A stretch of DNA of 5,751 nucleotides from GCA-002688135 sp964536565 (lineage in GTDB: Bacteria > Patescibacteriota > Patescibacteriia > Magasanikbacterales > GCA-002688135). Below, piece by piece: positions 1 to 5,751 of the stretch. The first letter of the stretch is position 1. The number at the start of each line of letters is the position of its first letter. The notes beneath the pieces were generated by a model, which had not been told where the DNA came from, ran no database searches, and was given only the letters and a program-made list of their open reading frames with translations. The translations under genes and the position numbers were made by a program. The DNA lies in contig CAZHXK010000062.1 in assembly GCA_964536565.1 (NCBI GenBank), forward strand, positions 1 through 5,751. Direction: 5' to 3'.

Positions 1-16
1 GTGTGCACGAAACAAA

Positions 17-661
17 TCAGTGCCATTCAAACTGGATGCTTTTGCGGATTGATTTTGTGAATGACAGTCGATCGATAACAACAGCTGCCTCAGCGTATAC
101 CGTAAGGAAACTGATAACTACAATCGCAAGAATGAAAAACAGCACTGAAAATACCGAGAGTACAGCCGCAGCCGTCGTCCCCATACGAAATAACCACGAC
201 CCAACAATGACGGATATAAACAGGAGGAAGAAGATGACTGCTTTGCGCAAAATTACCAGCCCCGCCAAATCCCACATATGCCTGAGTCCGTATTTCCAAG
301 AACTGCTGATTGTATGTTCCTTTTTATCTACTGATGCACGAATGAGTGCGCCGAGCGAGATGACGCTTATGAAGAAAAAGAGGACCGATACTGCAATAAA
401 GATGAGCGCAAACACAGGGAGATAGATGAGGTCGTATGGCGGCGTGAGCCATGTCCAGATGGTTGAGCCTTGATATGACACAAAATCAACTGATGGTGCT
501 GCTGCACGCGTCATAACGCGCCATGCACCGAGGAATGCATCAATAACTCCCATACCCGCAACCGCAGTCGCGAAAAACGCCAGAATCCACATGGATGGAC
601 GTTTCCACAAAAGCTGCCACGATCGTTTTAAAATGACTCGAAAAAGTGCGCTGTCTGACAT
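17..661 (-). CDS. Multi-pass membrane protein of unknown function, probably truncated by a frameshift
   Basis: The frame gives 214 residues with a short cytoplasmic-looking N-terminus (KRSWQLLWKRPSMW) and about four hydrophobic segments near residues 22-42, 78-105, 138-157 and 163-188. The start pattern resembles a membrane family widespread in Patescibacteria, usually longer than this (roughly 270 residues or more, from memory); its function is not known to me. Those proteins continue after the last helix with a motif like 'AIVLD..(6-10)..AI..S..LF..NW'. Here AAVVIDRLSFTKSIRKSIQ matches the first half, but the frame then reads FEWH and stops at TGA. Dropping one base from the TTTG at 28-31 continues the reading as QLNGTDLFRAH to the window edge, which fits the expected motif. 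I infer a one-base insertion or a sequencing error, with the true gene running past the edge. No Shine-Dalgarno precedes the ATG; a promoter lies about 30 bases upstream. Confidence 0.75.
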   Translation of the reverse strand: MSDSALFRVILKRSWQLLWKRPSMWILAFFATAVAGMGVIDAFLGAWRVMTRAAAPSVDFVSYQGSTIWTWLTPPYDLIYLPVFALIFIAVSVLFFFISVISLGALIRASVDKKEHTISSSWKYGLRHMWDLAGLVILRKAVIFFLLFISVIVGSWLFRMGTTAAAVLSVFSVLFFILAIVVISFLTVYAEAAVVIDRLSFTKSIRKSIQFEWH

Positions 662-688
662 ATTTTTTATGTTTGTTTTGGTGCGTGT

Positions 689-717
689 AGTATAGCATAT
701 TTTTTTGCTTATTTCAT
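689..717 (-). promoter_or_regulatory. Sigma70-type promoter with extended -10 for the 661-17 gene
   Basis: On the minus strand the -10 box TATACT (689-694) is preceded by TGC, making an extended -10. Seventeen bases upstream lies ATGAAA (712-717), a 4/6 match to the -35 consensus. Transcription would start near 682, leaving a leader of only about 20 bases with no ribosome binding site. It lies just beyond the terminator of the preceding gene, as expected for an independent unit. Confidence 0.55.
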
Positions 718-734
718 GTGTATGTTTGCGTAAT

Positions 735-757
735 AAAAAACCCGCCGTAGCGGGGTT
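735..757 (-). terminator. Intrinsic terminator after the 1168-803 gene
   Basis: On the minus strand a 5' arm AACCCCGC (750-757) pairs with GCGGGTT (739-745) around a TACG loop, with one bulged C, and runs directly into six Ts (735-740). There is no T run on the other side, so it works only for leftward transcription. It lies about 45 bases after the stop codon at 803. Confidence 0.8.
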
Positions 758-802
758 ACTTCATGGTAGCGGCGGCGACTCAAGTGTTTCTTTGTAATAT
801 TC

Positions 803-1168
803 CTAGTTCCCTGCCCACTGCTGTGCTTTGTATACGCACGTACCAATAAAACCACCACTAAATATCACTACCCCCCTCGGTGTGATCGCCCTCATCAAGA
901 AAAACAACGTGATCAAGAGCACACCCACAACTGTCAGAGTAATTATGTCGTGAAAATTGTAGTCGTTACGAATATTAGTATGCTCACGTGGAATGAAACG
1001 AGGCTGCAGGATAAATGGAGTTGCCACGACCATACCAAAACCTACCATCGCAGCATGAAAGAATGCCTTGAGTGTCGTATCTGGACTACCTACAACAAAG
1101 AAGGAGATGGTCGCAATAAGCATCCCGCATCCGAAAAGCAACAGCGCTGCAACATATTTTCTCTTCAA
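803..1168 (-). CDS. Small membrane protein of unknown function
   Basis: The 121-residue protein is hydrophobic, with likely membrane segments at about residues 5-27, 34-53 and 74-93 and a weaker one near 98-113. A polar, charged loop lies between (57-73: PRFIPREHTNIRNDYNF). The N-terminal LLFGC looks slightly like a lipobox, but the hydrophobic stretch continues past the Cys, so a membrane helix is more likely than lipidation. I do not recognise the family. Translation should begin at TTG (1166-1168): AAGGAG lies six bases upstream, and the N-terminus MKRKY has the usual positive charge before the first helix. The gene stands alone, with its own promoter and terminator. Confidence 0.75.
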   Translation of the reverse strand: MKRKYVAALLLFGCGMLIATISFFVVGSPDTTLKAFFHAAMVGFGMVVATPFILQPRFIPREHTNIRNDYNFHDIITLTVVGVLLITLFFLMRAITPRGVVIFSGGFIGTCVYKAQQWAGN

Positions 1169-1174
1169 TTAAGT

Positions 1175-1180
1175 CTCCTT
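1175..1180 (-). promoter_or_regulatory. Ribosome binding site that fixes a TTG start
   Basis: AAGGAG on the minus strand lies six bases from the TTG at 1168. No ATG or GTG is equally well placed, so this site decides the start of the 121-residue membrane protein. Confidence 0.75.
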
Positions 1181-1207
1181 TTCGTAGCCTTGTGAATGAT
1201 CGAACGT

Positions 1208-1236
1208 ACACTACCGCTTTCTGTGCATTATGTCAA
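1208..1236 (-). promoter_or_regulatory. Candidate promoter for the 1168-803 gene
   Basis: The minus strand shows a perfect -35 hexamer TTGACA (1231-1236), a 17-base spacer, and a weak -10 TAGTGT (1208-1213, 3/6 match). It lies between the terminator of the preceding operon (1257-1280) and the ribosome binding site, where a promoter is needed. The poor -10 is the main reason for doubt. Confidence 0.45.
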
Positions 1237-1256
1237 TCATCCTGACTATATGTATT

Positions 1257-1280
1257 AAAAAACTCCGCTTCTGCGGAGTT
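1257..1280 (-). terminator. Intrinsic terminator of the 2154-1289 operon
   Basis: An uninterrupted 8-bp stem (AACTCCGC at 1261-1268 with GCGGAGTT at 1273-1280) closes a four-base loop. On the minus strand it is followed by a six-T run (1257-1262). It begins eight bases after the TAG stop of the 163-residue protein. The T run is on one side only, so it terminates leftward transcription. Confidence 0.9.
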
Positions 1281-1288
1281 GGTGTTAA

Positions 1289-1780
1289 CTAGATGTCCGC
1301 GGCTTCCAAATCTATATCGACGTCTTCTTCGTCTACGTCATCTGGCATAGCCTCTCTATCCTCGAGCTCATGATTTCGTTTGCGGGTTCGCATACGGCGG
1401 CGCGCGTGATACGTTTCGTTATAAAACAAAACTGTCGTGAGTATAGCCGCAGAGAGCCCTGCGATACCTAGCGCGTACGCATATTCCTTGTTCTCGGCGA
1501 TGAGATAGAACATTGGAGAGATGCATGCCATGAGCAGACCACCAAAACGAAGTCCGTCAATAATGGCTTCCCGCACACCACGACCCGCCAACCAATACAG
1601 CGCAGCTGAAAACGCAGCGACCGTGGAGAGGAACGTATACAGCAGCATTGCTGGGTCAGCACCGGCTGCATAGAGTTTATCGGTCAGTACTTCCGACTCA
1701 GTAGGACCTGCTTCACCACACCCCCACATGAATAGTAGTCCAACCACAAGCGCATACAGAACACAGTTTAATCTCTTCAT
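1289..1780 (-). CDS. Membrane protein with signal-like N-terminus, three further helices and acidic tail, unknown function
   Basis: The 163-residue product begins with a basic, hydrophobic leader (MKRLNCVLYALVVGLLF) ending in MWGC at 18-21, an imperfect lipobox that may make it a lipoprotein. Three membrane segments follow near residues 44-65, 76-95 and 100-120. Next come a strongly basic patch (RRRMRTRKR, 127-135) and an Asp/Glu-rich tail (137-163). If the leader is exported, the positive-inside rule places both the RGVRE loop (67-71) and the tail in the cytoplasm, which is self-consistent. I do not recognise the family. Its ATG overlaps the stop of the upstream coiled-coil gene by four bases (ATGA), and its own ribosome binding site is weak, so coupled translation is likely and the two proteins may act together. 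Confidence 0.75.
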   Translation of the reverse strand: MKRLNCVLYALVVGLLFMWGCGEAGPTESEVLTDKLYAAGADPAMLLYTFLSTVAAFSAALYWLAGRGVREAIIDGLRFGGLLMACISPMFYLIAENKEYAYALGIAGLSAAILTTVLFYNETYHARRRMRTRKRNHELEDREAMPDDVDEEDVDIDLEAADI

Positions 1781-2154
1781 CCTGACACATCCACCCCTTC
1801 TACTTCACCAAGTTCAAATAATTCTTCATTTCCAAGCGCAGCAACGATGCCCGTTGACGCACCACCTGAGACCGCGTCATTGAGTATTGCCAGACGCTGT
1901 TCACGAAGTGCTATTTCACGTCCTCTGTTTTTTTCTTTTTCTTCTTCGAGTGCGAGTTTGCGTTCTTTCAGCTGCAGCTCTCTTTCAGCCAGTTCTTGTT
2001 TGTGAGTTTTTTGGCCTATAGTGAGACGCTTTCGCTCGAGATGTGATGCGAGAATTTTTGATAGTGGACCCTGCCCCGATGCAAAATCCGCAATTATACT
2101 GCTCACACCTACCATACAAAATACAGTCAACATTACTGAAGCAAATGGACTCAT
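1777..2154 (-). CDS. Membrane-anchored coiled-coil protein of unknown function
   Basis: The 125-residue protein has one N-terminal membrane segment (about residues 5-24). A highly charged Glu/Lys/Arg helix follows from about 37 to 92, with leucines spaced as in a coiled coil (AERELQLKERKLALEEEKE). The tail is short, glycine-rich and acidic (93-125). It would be held at the membrane by one anchor, with the coiled coil available for oligomerisation or partner binding. No enzymatic motif is visible and the family is not recognised. The ATG is well supported: AGGAGGG lies three to four bases upstream and a near-consensus promoter lies above that. It is the first gene of a two-gene unit; its TGA stop overlaps the next ATG. 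Confidence 0.8.
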   Translation of the reverse strand: MSPFASVMLTVFCMVGVSSIIADFASGQGPLSKILASHLERKRLTIGQKTHKQELAERELQLKERKLALEEEKEKNRGREIALREQRLAILNDAVSGGASTGIVAALGNEELFELGEVEGVDVSG

Positions 2155-2157
2155 AGA

Positions 2158-2164
2158 CCCTCCT
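2158..2164 (-). promoter_or_regulatory. Strong Shine-Dalgarno for the coiled-coil gene
   Basis: AGGAGGG on the minus strand ends three bases before the ATG at 2154. It is the best Shine-Dalgarno match in the window, and contrasts with its absence before rpsA and ftsH. Confidence 0.85.
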
Positions 2165-2188
2165 CATGTCATATTCAATGAACAATGT

Positions 2189-2217
2189 ATCCTATTCCGT
2201 GGTGGGGTTTTTGTCAA
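2189..2217 (-). promoter_or_regulatory. Sigma70-type promoter of the 2154-1289 operon
   Basis: The minus strand carries a perfect -35 TTGACA (2212-2217), a 17-base spacer, and the -10 TAGGAT (2189-2194, 4/6 match). Transcription should start near 2182, giving a leader of about 28 bases that includes the Shine-Dalgarno. The -35 box lies three bases from the hairpin at 2220-2245. Confidence 0.75.
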
Positions 2218-2219
2218 CT

Positions 2220-2245
2220 TAAAATCCCGCGTGAGCGGGATTTTA
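2220..2245 (-). terminator. Symmetric hairpin, probable terminator downstream of ftsH
   Basis: An 11-bp perfect stem (arms 2220-2230 and 2235-2245, core ATCCCGC with GCGGGAT) closes a GTGA loop. The arms end in runs of A and T, so each strand has four Ts on the 3' side, although these lie inside the stem. It could stop transcription from ftsH before the next promoter. There is no long free T tract, so termination strength is uncertain. It lies about 150 bases after the ftsH stop. Confidence 0.6.
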
Positions 2246-2311
2246 GGCGTTATCTGATATTGAGCCACGCCTTACCAGAGGCTGCGCCGCTTCGGGCGTT
2301 TTCTTATTACT

Positions 2312-2336
2312 CCGCCCTGCTTGAGCAGGACTGCGG
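2312..2336. repeat. Bulged hairpin in the ftsH 3' region
   Basis: CCGC plus CCTGC (2312-2320) pairs with GCAGG (2325-2329) and GCGG (2333-2336), around a TTGA loop and with a three-base bulge (2330-2332). No T run follows on either strand, so it is not an intrinsic terminator. It is one of several stem-loops packed into 2220-2397 and may be part of a structured 3' untranslated region or a palindromic repeat. Confidence 0.45.
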
Positions 2337-2341
2337 CACTT

Positions 2342-2397
2342 ATAGTAACGGAAAACTATGCTTCGCAAGCTGCGCATAGGTTTTCCTGCTTTACTAT
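2342..2397. repeat. Long imperfect hairpin at the ftsH stop codon
   Basis: An inner stem pairs GGAAAACTATGC (2350-2361) with 2374-2386, with one extra G at 2379-2380 as a bulge. An outer stem pairs ATAGTAA (2342-2348) with TTACTAT (2391-2397). The outer stem touches the last base of the ftsH TAA. The loop (2362-2373) can form a small GCTT/AAGC helix with the neighbouring base. No T tract follows, so it is more likely an RNA-stabilising 3' structure or a dispersed palindromic repeat than a terminator. Confidence 0.55.
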
Positions 2398-4448
2398 TAG
2401 CTTTCTGCTGATTGAGAATCAGCTGCCTTAGAATCTTCCTTCTTGTTCGAATTTTCCGTTTCGAGCTTCTCTCTCTTCCCCTCTACTTTTTCTTCTGTAG
2501 TCTCTTTCTTGGGTTTTTCCTCTTCCGTTTTTTCTTTCTTCTTCTCTTCTTTCACCGGAGGATCGAGTTTTTCACCAGCGATGATCTTTTCGAAGTCTCC
2601 TTGCTCGAGTGTTTCATGTACGAGAAGTGCTTGTGCAATATCAACCAACACATCTTTGTTTGTTGTAATCACCTCTTCTGCACGAGCCTCAGCCCCTCCC
2701 AGGAACTTCGAAACTTCTTCATCAATTTTTTCTGAGACTTTTTCTGAGTAGTCTCGGTTGTTTGTCATTTCGCGTCCAAGGAAAATCATTTCATCTGATG
2801 AGCCGAATGTTCGTGGTCCGAGTTCAAATGACATTCCAAATTCAGTCACAATACGTCGAGCAATCTTTGTTGCTGTTCGTAGGTCACTTGATGGGCCTGT
2901 TGTAATGAATTCTTTTCCGAAGATCATTTTCTCTGCGACATATCCACCCATAGCCACCGCCAAGTCGTCGAGGAATTGTGCACGCGTCTGATAGTTCTTA
3001 TCTTCAGATGGCATCATCATAGTGTATCCACCTGCGTGCCCACGAGAGATGATTGATACTTTTCGAACAGGATCTGCATGCTCAAGCTTGTTCGCAACCA
3101 ACGCATGACCAGCCTCATGAAAGGCAGTCAGCTTGCGTTCGCGATCAGTGAAGATACGGCTTCGGCGTTCTGGGCCGAGTAATACCTTTTCAATACTATC
3201 AAGAATATGAAGTTTTGAGATTTTCTTAGCTTTCTTTCGAACAGATAAGATTGCAGCTTCGTTCAACAAGTTTGCAAGATCTGCACCAGAGAATCCAGGC
3301 GTGCGTTCCGCGATCTCTCGCATGTTCACATCTTTTTCCAACTTCTTTCCTTTCCCGTGAATACCAAGAATTTGTTGACGCGCTTTAATATCTGGAAGGC
3401 TGAGTGTGACGCGTCGATCAAAACGACCTGGTCGAAGCAATGCAGGGTCGAGTACGTCTGGACGATTAGTAGCCGCAATTACGATTACTCCTGAGTTAGG
3501 ATCAAAACCATCCATCTCTACCAAGATTTGATTCAATGTTTGTTCTCGTTCGTCATGAGATCCACCCAAACCTGCTCCACGACGTCGTCCAACCGCATCA
3601 ATCTCATCTACAAAGATAATAGCTGGAGCGAGTTTTTTTGCGCGTCGAAACAAATCTCGAACGCGAGATGCACCCACACCAACAAACATTTCGACGAATT
3701 CTGAGCCTGAGATATGCAAGAACGGAACATTAGCTTCACCCGCTACTGCGCGTGCAAGCAATGTTTTACCTGTTCCCGGAGGGCCCATAAGCAAGACACC
3801 TCGTGGAATCTTTGCTCCAGCATCTGCAAATTTCTTTGGATCTTTCAGAAAGTCTACAACCTCTTCGAGCTCTGCTTTTGGTTCTTCGTTTCCCGCAACG
3901 TTTTTGAATGTAACAGGATCTTTATCATCTTTTCCAGGCAGTACTTCACGCGCCTTAGACTGCCCAAACATCATCGCCTTTGAGTTTGCTCCATTCACTT
4001 GGCGTGACATATAGAACAAAAACACGATGATCAAGAAAATCGGGAACAACCATGGACCAATATTAATGAGCCAGAACAAGAAACCTCGATCACGCACAAC
4101 AGTAAGCTCAATAGCCTCTAGAAGCGCAGGATCGATTTTGTAATGGTCTACGGTTTCTCCAAAAGACTCGGAGATTTCTTTTTCTACTTTGAAGATTGGT
4201 GCAACTGCCGCCTCAGTTGATGTTGCTGTTTCACCTTCTCCAATAACTTCTTCTCCGATCAATGTGAATTCATATGATTCTGGTTTCACATCAACCGTTG
4301 CGACCTCCCCCCCTTTGATATGTGTAATGAATGTTGAGATATCAACTTCTTCTGGTTTAACTTCCGGCTTCATGAAATTCGCGAGCGCCATGGCTAGCAA
4401 AAACAATCCAACCACTACCAGGAGAAAGTTTTTTGCGAATTGGGACAT
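2397..4448 (-). CDS. ftsH: ATP-dependent zinc metalloprotease FtsH
   Basis: FtsH is a hexameric membrane AAA+ protease that extracts and degrades misfolded membrane proteins and some regulators at the cytoplasmic face. All key parts are visible in the 683 residues: membrane helix 1 (about 7-25), an extracytoplasmic domain (about 26-122), helix 2 (about 123-147), Walker A GPPGTGKT (222-229), the pore-loop Phe in MFVGVG (about 255), Walker B IIFVDEID (277-284), and arginine fingers in GRFDRR (342 and 345). The zinc site is HEAGH (444-448), with the probable third ligand Asp522 in SSDLRTAT. It is longer than many FtsH proteins because of a Lys/Glu-rich, then Ser/Asn-rich tail (about 631-683). 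The ATG gives a standard N-terminus, but no Shine-Dalgarno precedes it. It begins 49 bases after rpsA, with no terminator or convincing promoter between, so co-transcription is likely. Confidence 0.98.
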   Translation of the reverse strand: MSQFAKNFLLVVVGLFLLAMALANFMKPEVKPEEVDISTFITHIKGGEVATVDVKPESYEFTLIGEEVIGEGETATSTEAAVAPIFKVEKEISESFGETVDHYKIDPALLEAIELTVVRDRGFLFWLINIGPWLFPIFLIIVFLFYMSRQVNGANSKAMMFGQSKAREVLPGKDDKDPVTFKNVAGNEEPKAELEEVVDFLKDPKKFADAGAKIPRGVLLMGPPGTGKTLLARAVAGEANVPFLHISGSEFVEMFVGVGASRVRDLFRRAKKLAPAIIFVDEIDAVGRRRGAGLGGSHDEREQTLNQILVEMDGFDPNSGVIVIAATNRPDVLDPALLRPGRFDRRVTLSLPDIKARQQILGIHGKGKKLEKDVNMREIAERTPGFSGADLANLLNEAAILSVRKKAKKISKLHILDSIEKVLLGPERRSRIFTDRERKLTAFHEAGHALVANKLEHADPVRKVSIISRGHAGGYTMMMPSEDKNYQTRAQFLDDLAVAMGGYVAEKMIFGKEFITTGPSSDLRTATKIARRIVTEFGMSFELGPRTFGSSDEMIFLGREMTNNRDYSEKVSEKIDEEVSKFLGGAEARAEEVITTNKDVLVDIAQALLVHETLEQGDFEKIIAGEKLDPPVKEEKKKEKTEEEKPKKETTEEKVEGKREKLETENSNKKEDSKAADSQSAES

Positions 4449-4497
4449 GTTATTGAGTGTTAGGTATTAGGAATCACGTATAAGATATGCTGACTTC

Positions 4498-5667
4498 CTA
4501 TTCTTTATCCTCTTTTTTATCGTCTTCTTTTGGTTTTTCTGCCTCTTTCTTAGCTGCAGGTTTTGGTGAACGAGGTTTTGCAATCACTCCAGGTACCTTC
4601 AATGCAAGACGATGTGCTGCAGGGTTAAGTTCAACAACTTCGAATTCCATTTCATCCCCGATTGCAGCAACTGCATTAATGTCTGGAACAGTAGAGTTTG
4701 AAAGCATTGAGATGTGTGCCAATCCGTGAACTGTTTCTGTGATTTCAACAACAAGTCCGAATGGCTGCACCTTAATAATCTTTCCCTTTACTTTGTCACC
4801 TGATTTGATTTGAGTTTCTAATCCTTTCCATGGGTCATCTGATAGACGTTTCACTGAGAGGAAGATCTTAGCACCTGAAATTTCAATAATTTGTGCTTGT
4901 ACTTCATCCCCTGATTTCACAACGTCTGATGGATGATTGATTCGTTTCCATGTGAGCTCTGAGATGTGAATCAATCCTTCGACGCTTTCGAATTCTACGA
5001 ATGCTCCGAATGTTGTGAGTGCTGTGATTTTTCCTTTCACTACTTGTCCCACTTCGAAGTTAGCAAGCAACTTCTTCTTTGATTCTTCCCACATCGCTTT
5101 CTCTGAAACGATCACTTTTTCTTCTTTCTGATTGATATCAATAACACGTGTTGTAAATTCTTTTCCGATGAAGCTCTTGAGTTTCTCCAAGATTTTTTGC
5201 TTATCACCACCTTGTACACGAGGGTAATTGTCTGGTGAAAGCTGTGAAACTGGGAGGAAGGCGCGAGCTGATGCAACCATAGCGATCAAACCACCCTTAT
5301 TCGCCTCAACGATTGTTGCTTGTACTCCTTCTCCAGATTTTACCAATGCTTCCAACTCGTCCCATGTTTTCTTATATCCGGCTTCGCGGAATGAGAGCTC
5401 GAGTTCTCCGTTTTCATTTTCTAGCTCTAAAACTGTTGCTTCTGCAGTATCACCTGCTTTAAGTTCTGCATATTGTGGAGATTCATTATACAAACCTTCT
5501 CCACGAACGACACCAATAGCGACGCCATCAATATCAATACGCACCTCATTTCGAGATGCTGAAATAACGTTACCTGCGATAACGTCTCCTACTTTAGGAA
5601 ACTTGAGATATGTTTTGTCTGAAATAAGTTCTTCGAACTCACTTCTAACCTGATCTACAACAGTCAT
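4498..5667 (-). CDS. rpsA: 30S ribosomal protein S1 (four S1 domains)
   Basis: S1 binds mRNA through repeated OB-fold S1 domains and helps load it on the 30S subunit. The 389-residue protein has four repeats: about 24-95 (starting KVGDVIAGNVI), 110-190 (a divergent repeat, VKSGEGVQATIV), 205-275 (FEVGQVVKGKITALTTFGAFVEF with GLIHISEL, the most typical) and 287-360 (IKSGDKVKGKIIKVQPFGLVVEI with GLAHISML). A Lys/Glu/Asp-rich tail follows (361-389). Enterobacterial S1 has six domains and about 557 residues; the short four-domain form is like that of Firmicutes and many reduced genomes. The first two domains, which in E. coli dock on the ribosome, are the least typical here. The ATG is preceded by a T-rich leader without a Shine-Dalgarno. 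Its TAG stop lies 49 bases before ftsH. Confidence 0.95.
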   Translation of the reverse strand: MTVVDQVRSEFEELISDKTYLKFPKVGDVIAGNVISASRNEVRIDIDGVAIGVVRGEGLYNESPQYAELKAGDTAEATVLELENENGELELSFREAGYKKTWDELEALVKSGEGVQATIVEANKGGLIAMVASARAFLPVSQLSPDNYPRVQGGDKQKILEKLKSFIGKEFTTRVIDINQKEEKVIVSEKAMWEESKKKLLANFEVGQVVKGKITALTTFGAFVEFESVEGLIHISELTWKRINHPSDVVKSGDEVQAQIIEISGAKIFLSVKRLSDDPWKGLETQIKSGDKVKGKIIKVQPFGLVVEITETVHGLAHISMLSNSTVPDINAVAAIGDEMEFEVVELNPAAHRLALKVPGVIAKPRSPKPAAKKEAEKPKEDDKKEDKE

Positions 5668-5750
5668 ATATTAAAAAAATGGCTGTTAACCGGTGTCGTA
5701 ATGACATCCCCGGCTCCTGACCGCACAGCAGGATAATGAATAAATGCGCG
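5664..5750 (-). CDS. Possible C-terminal end of an upstream gene (partial)
   Basis: One minus-strand frame is open from the window edge for 28 codons, ends TTPVNSHFFNI, and stops with a TGA that overlaps the rpsA ATG by four bases (ATGA). The same kind of overlap joins the two genes at 1777-1780. The fragment is too short to identify and such an open stretch can occur by chance. The same bases also form a hairpin (5690-5713), so this may instead be untranslated leader. Confidence 0.25.
   Translation of the reverse strand, partial: RAFIHYPAVRSGAGDVITTPVNSHFFNI
5690..5713 (-). promoter_or_regulatory. Possible rpsA leader hairpin
   Basis: On the minus strand CCGG and TGTC pair with GACACCGG around an ATTAC loop, leaving a three-base GGA bulge: eight base pairs in all. 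Ten bases later comes a seven-T run (5673-5679), then the rpsA ATG. The distance is too great for a standard intrinsic terminator. In E. coli, S1 represses its own mRNA through a structured leader lacking a strong Shine-Dalgarno; a similar role here is a guess. Confidence 0.35.
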
Positions 5751-5751
5751 G

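Noticed and set aside
17..19. TGA read as glycine (code 25, as in Gracilibacteria) to extend the left-edge gene
   Set aside because: No in-frame TGA interrupts rpsA or ftsH, whose conserved glycines use ordinary codons, and the TGA at 1777-1779 makes a sensible ATGA overlap. The shifted frame explains the left edge better.
3..425. 140-codon plus-strand frame opposite the left-edge membrane protein
   Set aside because: The minus frame has clear membrane helices, a promoter and a family-like N-terminus; the plus frame is low-complexity shadow sequence.
1289..2154. Phage holin and spanin pair
   Set aside because: The overlapping small membrane genes invite the idea, but there is no lysin or phage gene in the window, and the long charged coiled coil and acidic tail do not match a known holin pattern.
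2185..2379. 64-codon plus-strand frame across the intergenic region
   Set aside because: It runs through the promoter and three hairpins, has no ribosome binding site, and its sequence looks random.
2342..2397. Integron attC site or riboswitch
   Set aside because: The hairpin has a bulge like an attC, but lacks the paired core-site motifs and there is no integrase or cassette nearby. It follows a gene rather than preceding one, so a riboswitch is unlikely.
2412..2751. Open frames on the plus strand opposite the end of ftsH, rich in Phe and Ser
   Set aside because: They are the complement of the Lys/Glu-rich FtsH tail (AAG/GAA codons read as CTT/TTC); no start signals and no plausible protein.

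Overview
The window reads as part of a small bacterial genome, probably from the Patescibacteria (Candidate Phyla Radiation, Parcubacteria-like). Four things suggest this. The ribosomal protein S1 is short, with four domains and a Lys/Glu tail. FtsH carries a long charged tail. The hypothetical genes are small membrane proteins without an obvious relative. The first of them has the N-terminal pattern (KRSWQLLWKRPSMWILAFF) that I associate with a multi-pass membrane family common in that group. The assignment is an inference, not a proof. The standard genetic code fits: the long frames are open with TGA read as stop.

Every gene I can support lies on the minus strand, so transcription runs from right to left. 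At the right edge (5668-5751) is either the tail of an upstream gene or a structured leader. Then come rpsA (ribosomal protein S1) and, 49 bases later, ftsH (membrane AAA+ zinc protease). No terminator is visible between these two, so they are probably co-transcribed. Next is a 242-base intergenic region (2155-2396) holding two strong hairpins, a third symmetric terminator-like hairpin, and a near-consensus promoter. That promoter drives a two-gene unit (2154-1777 and 1780-1289) whose reading frames overlap by four bases. The first protein is a membrane-anchored coiled coil; the second has a signal-like N-terminus, three membrane segments and an acidic tail. A clean intrinsic terminator closes the unit. 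A single small membrane-protein gene follows (1168-803, TTG start), with its own promoter, ribosome binding site and terminator. Last is a membrane-protein gene (661-17) that appears to be broken by a one-base frameshift close to the left edge.

The two recognisable genes serve translation (S1 bringing mRNA to the ribosome) and membrane protein quality control (FtsH). The four small genes all encode membrane proteins with no function I can assign. Translation signals differ: two of the small genes have strong Shine-Dalgarno sequences, while rpsA, ftsH and the 661-17 gene have none. I see no tRNA, rRNA, CRISPR array or insertion sequence.
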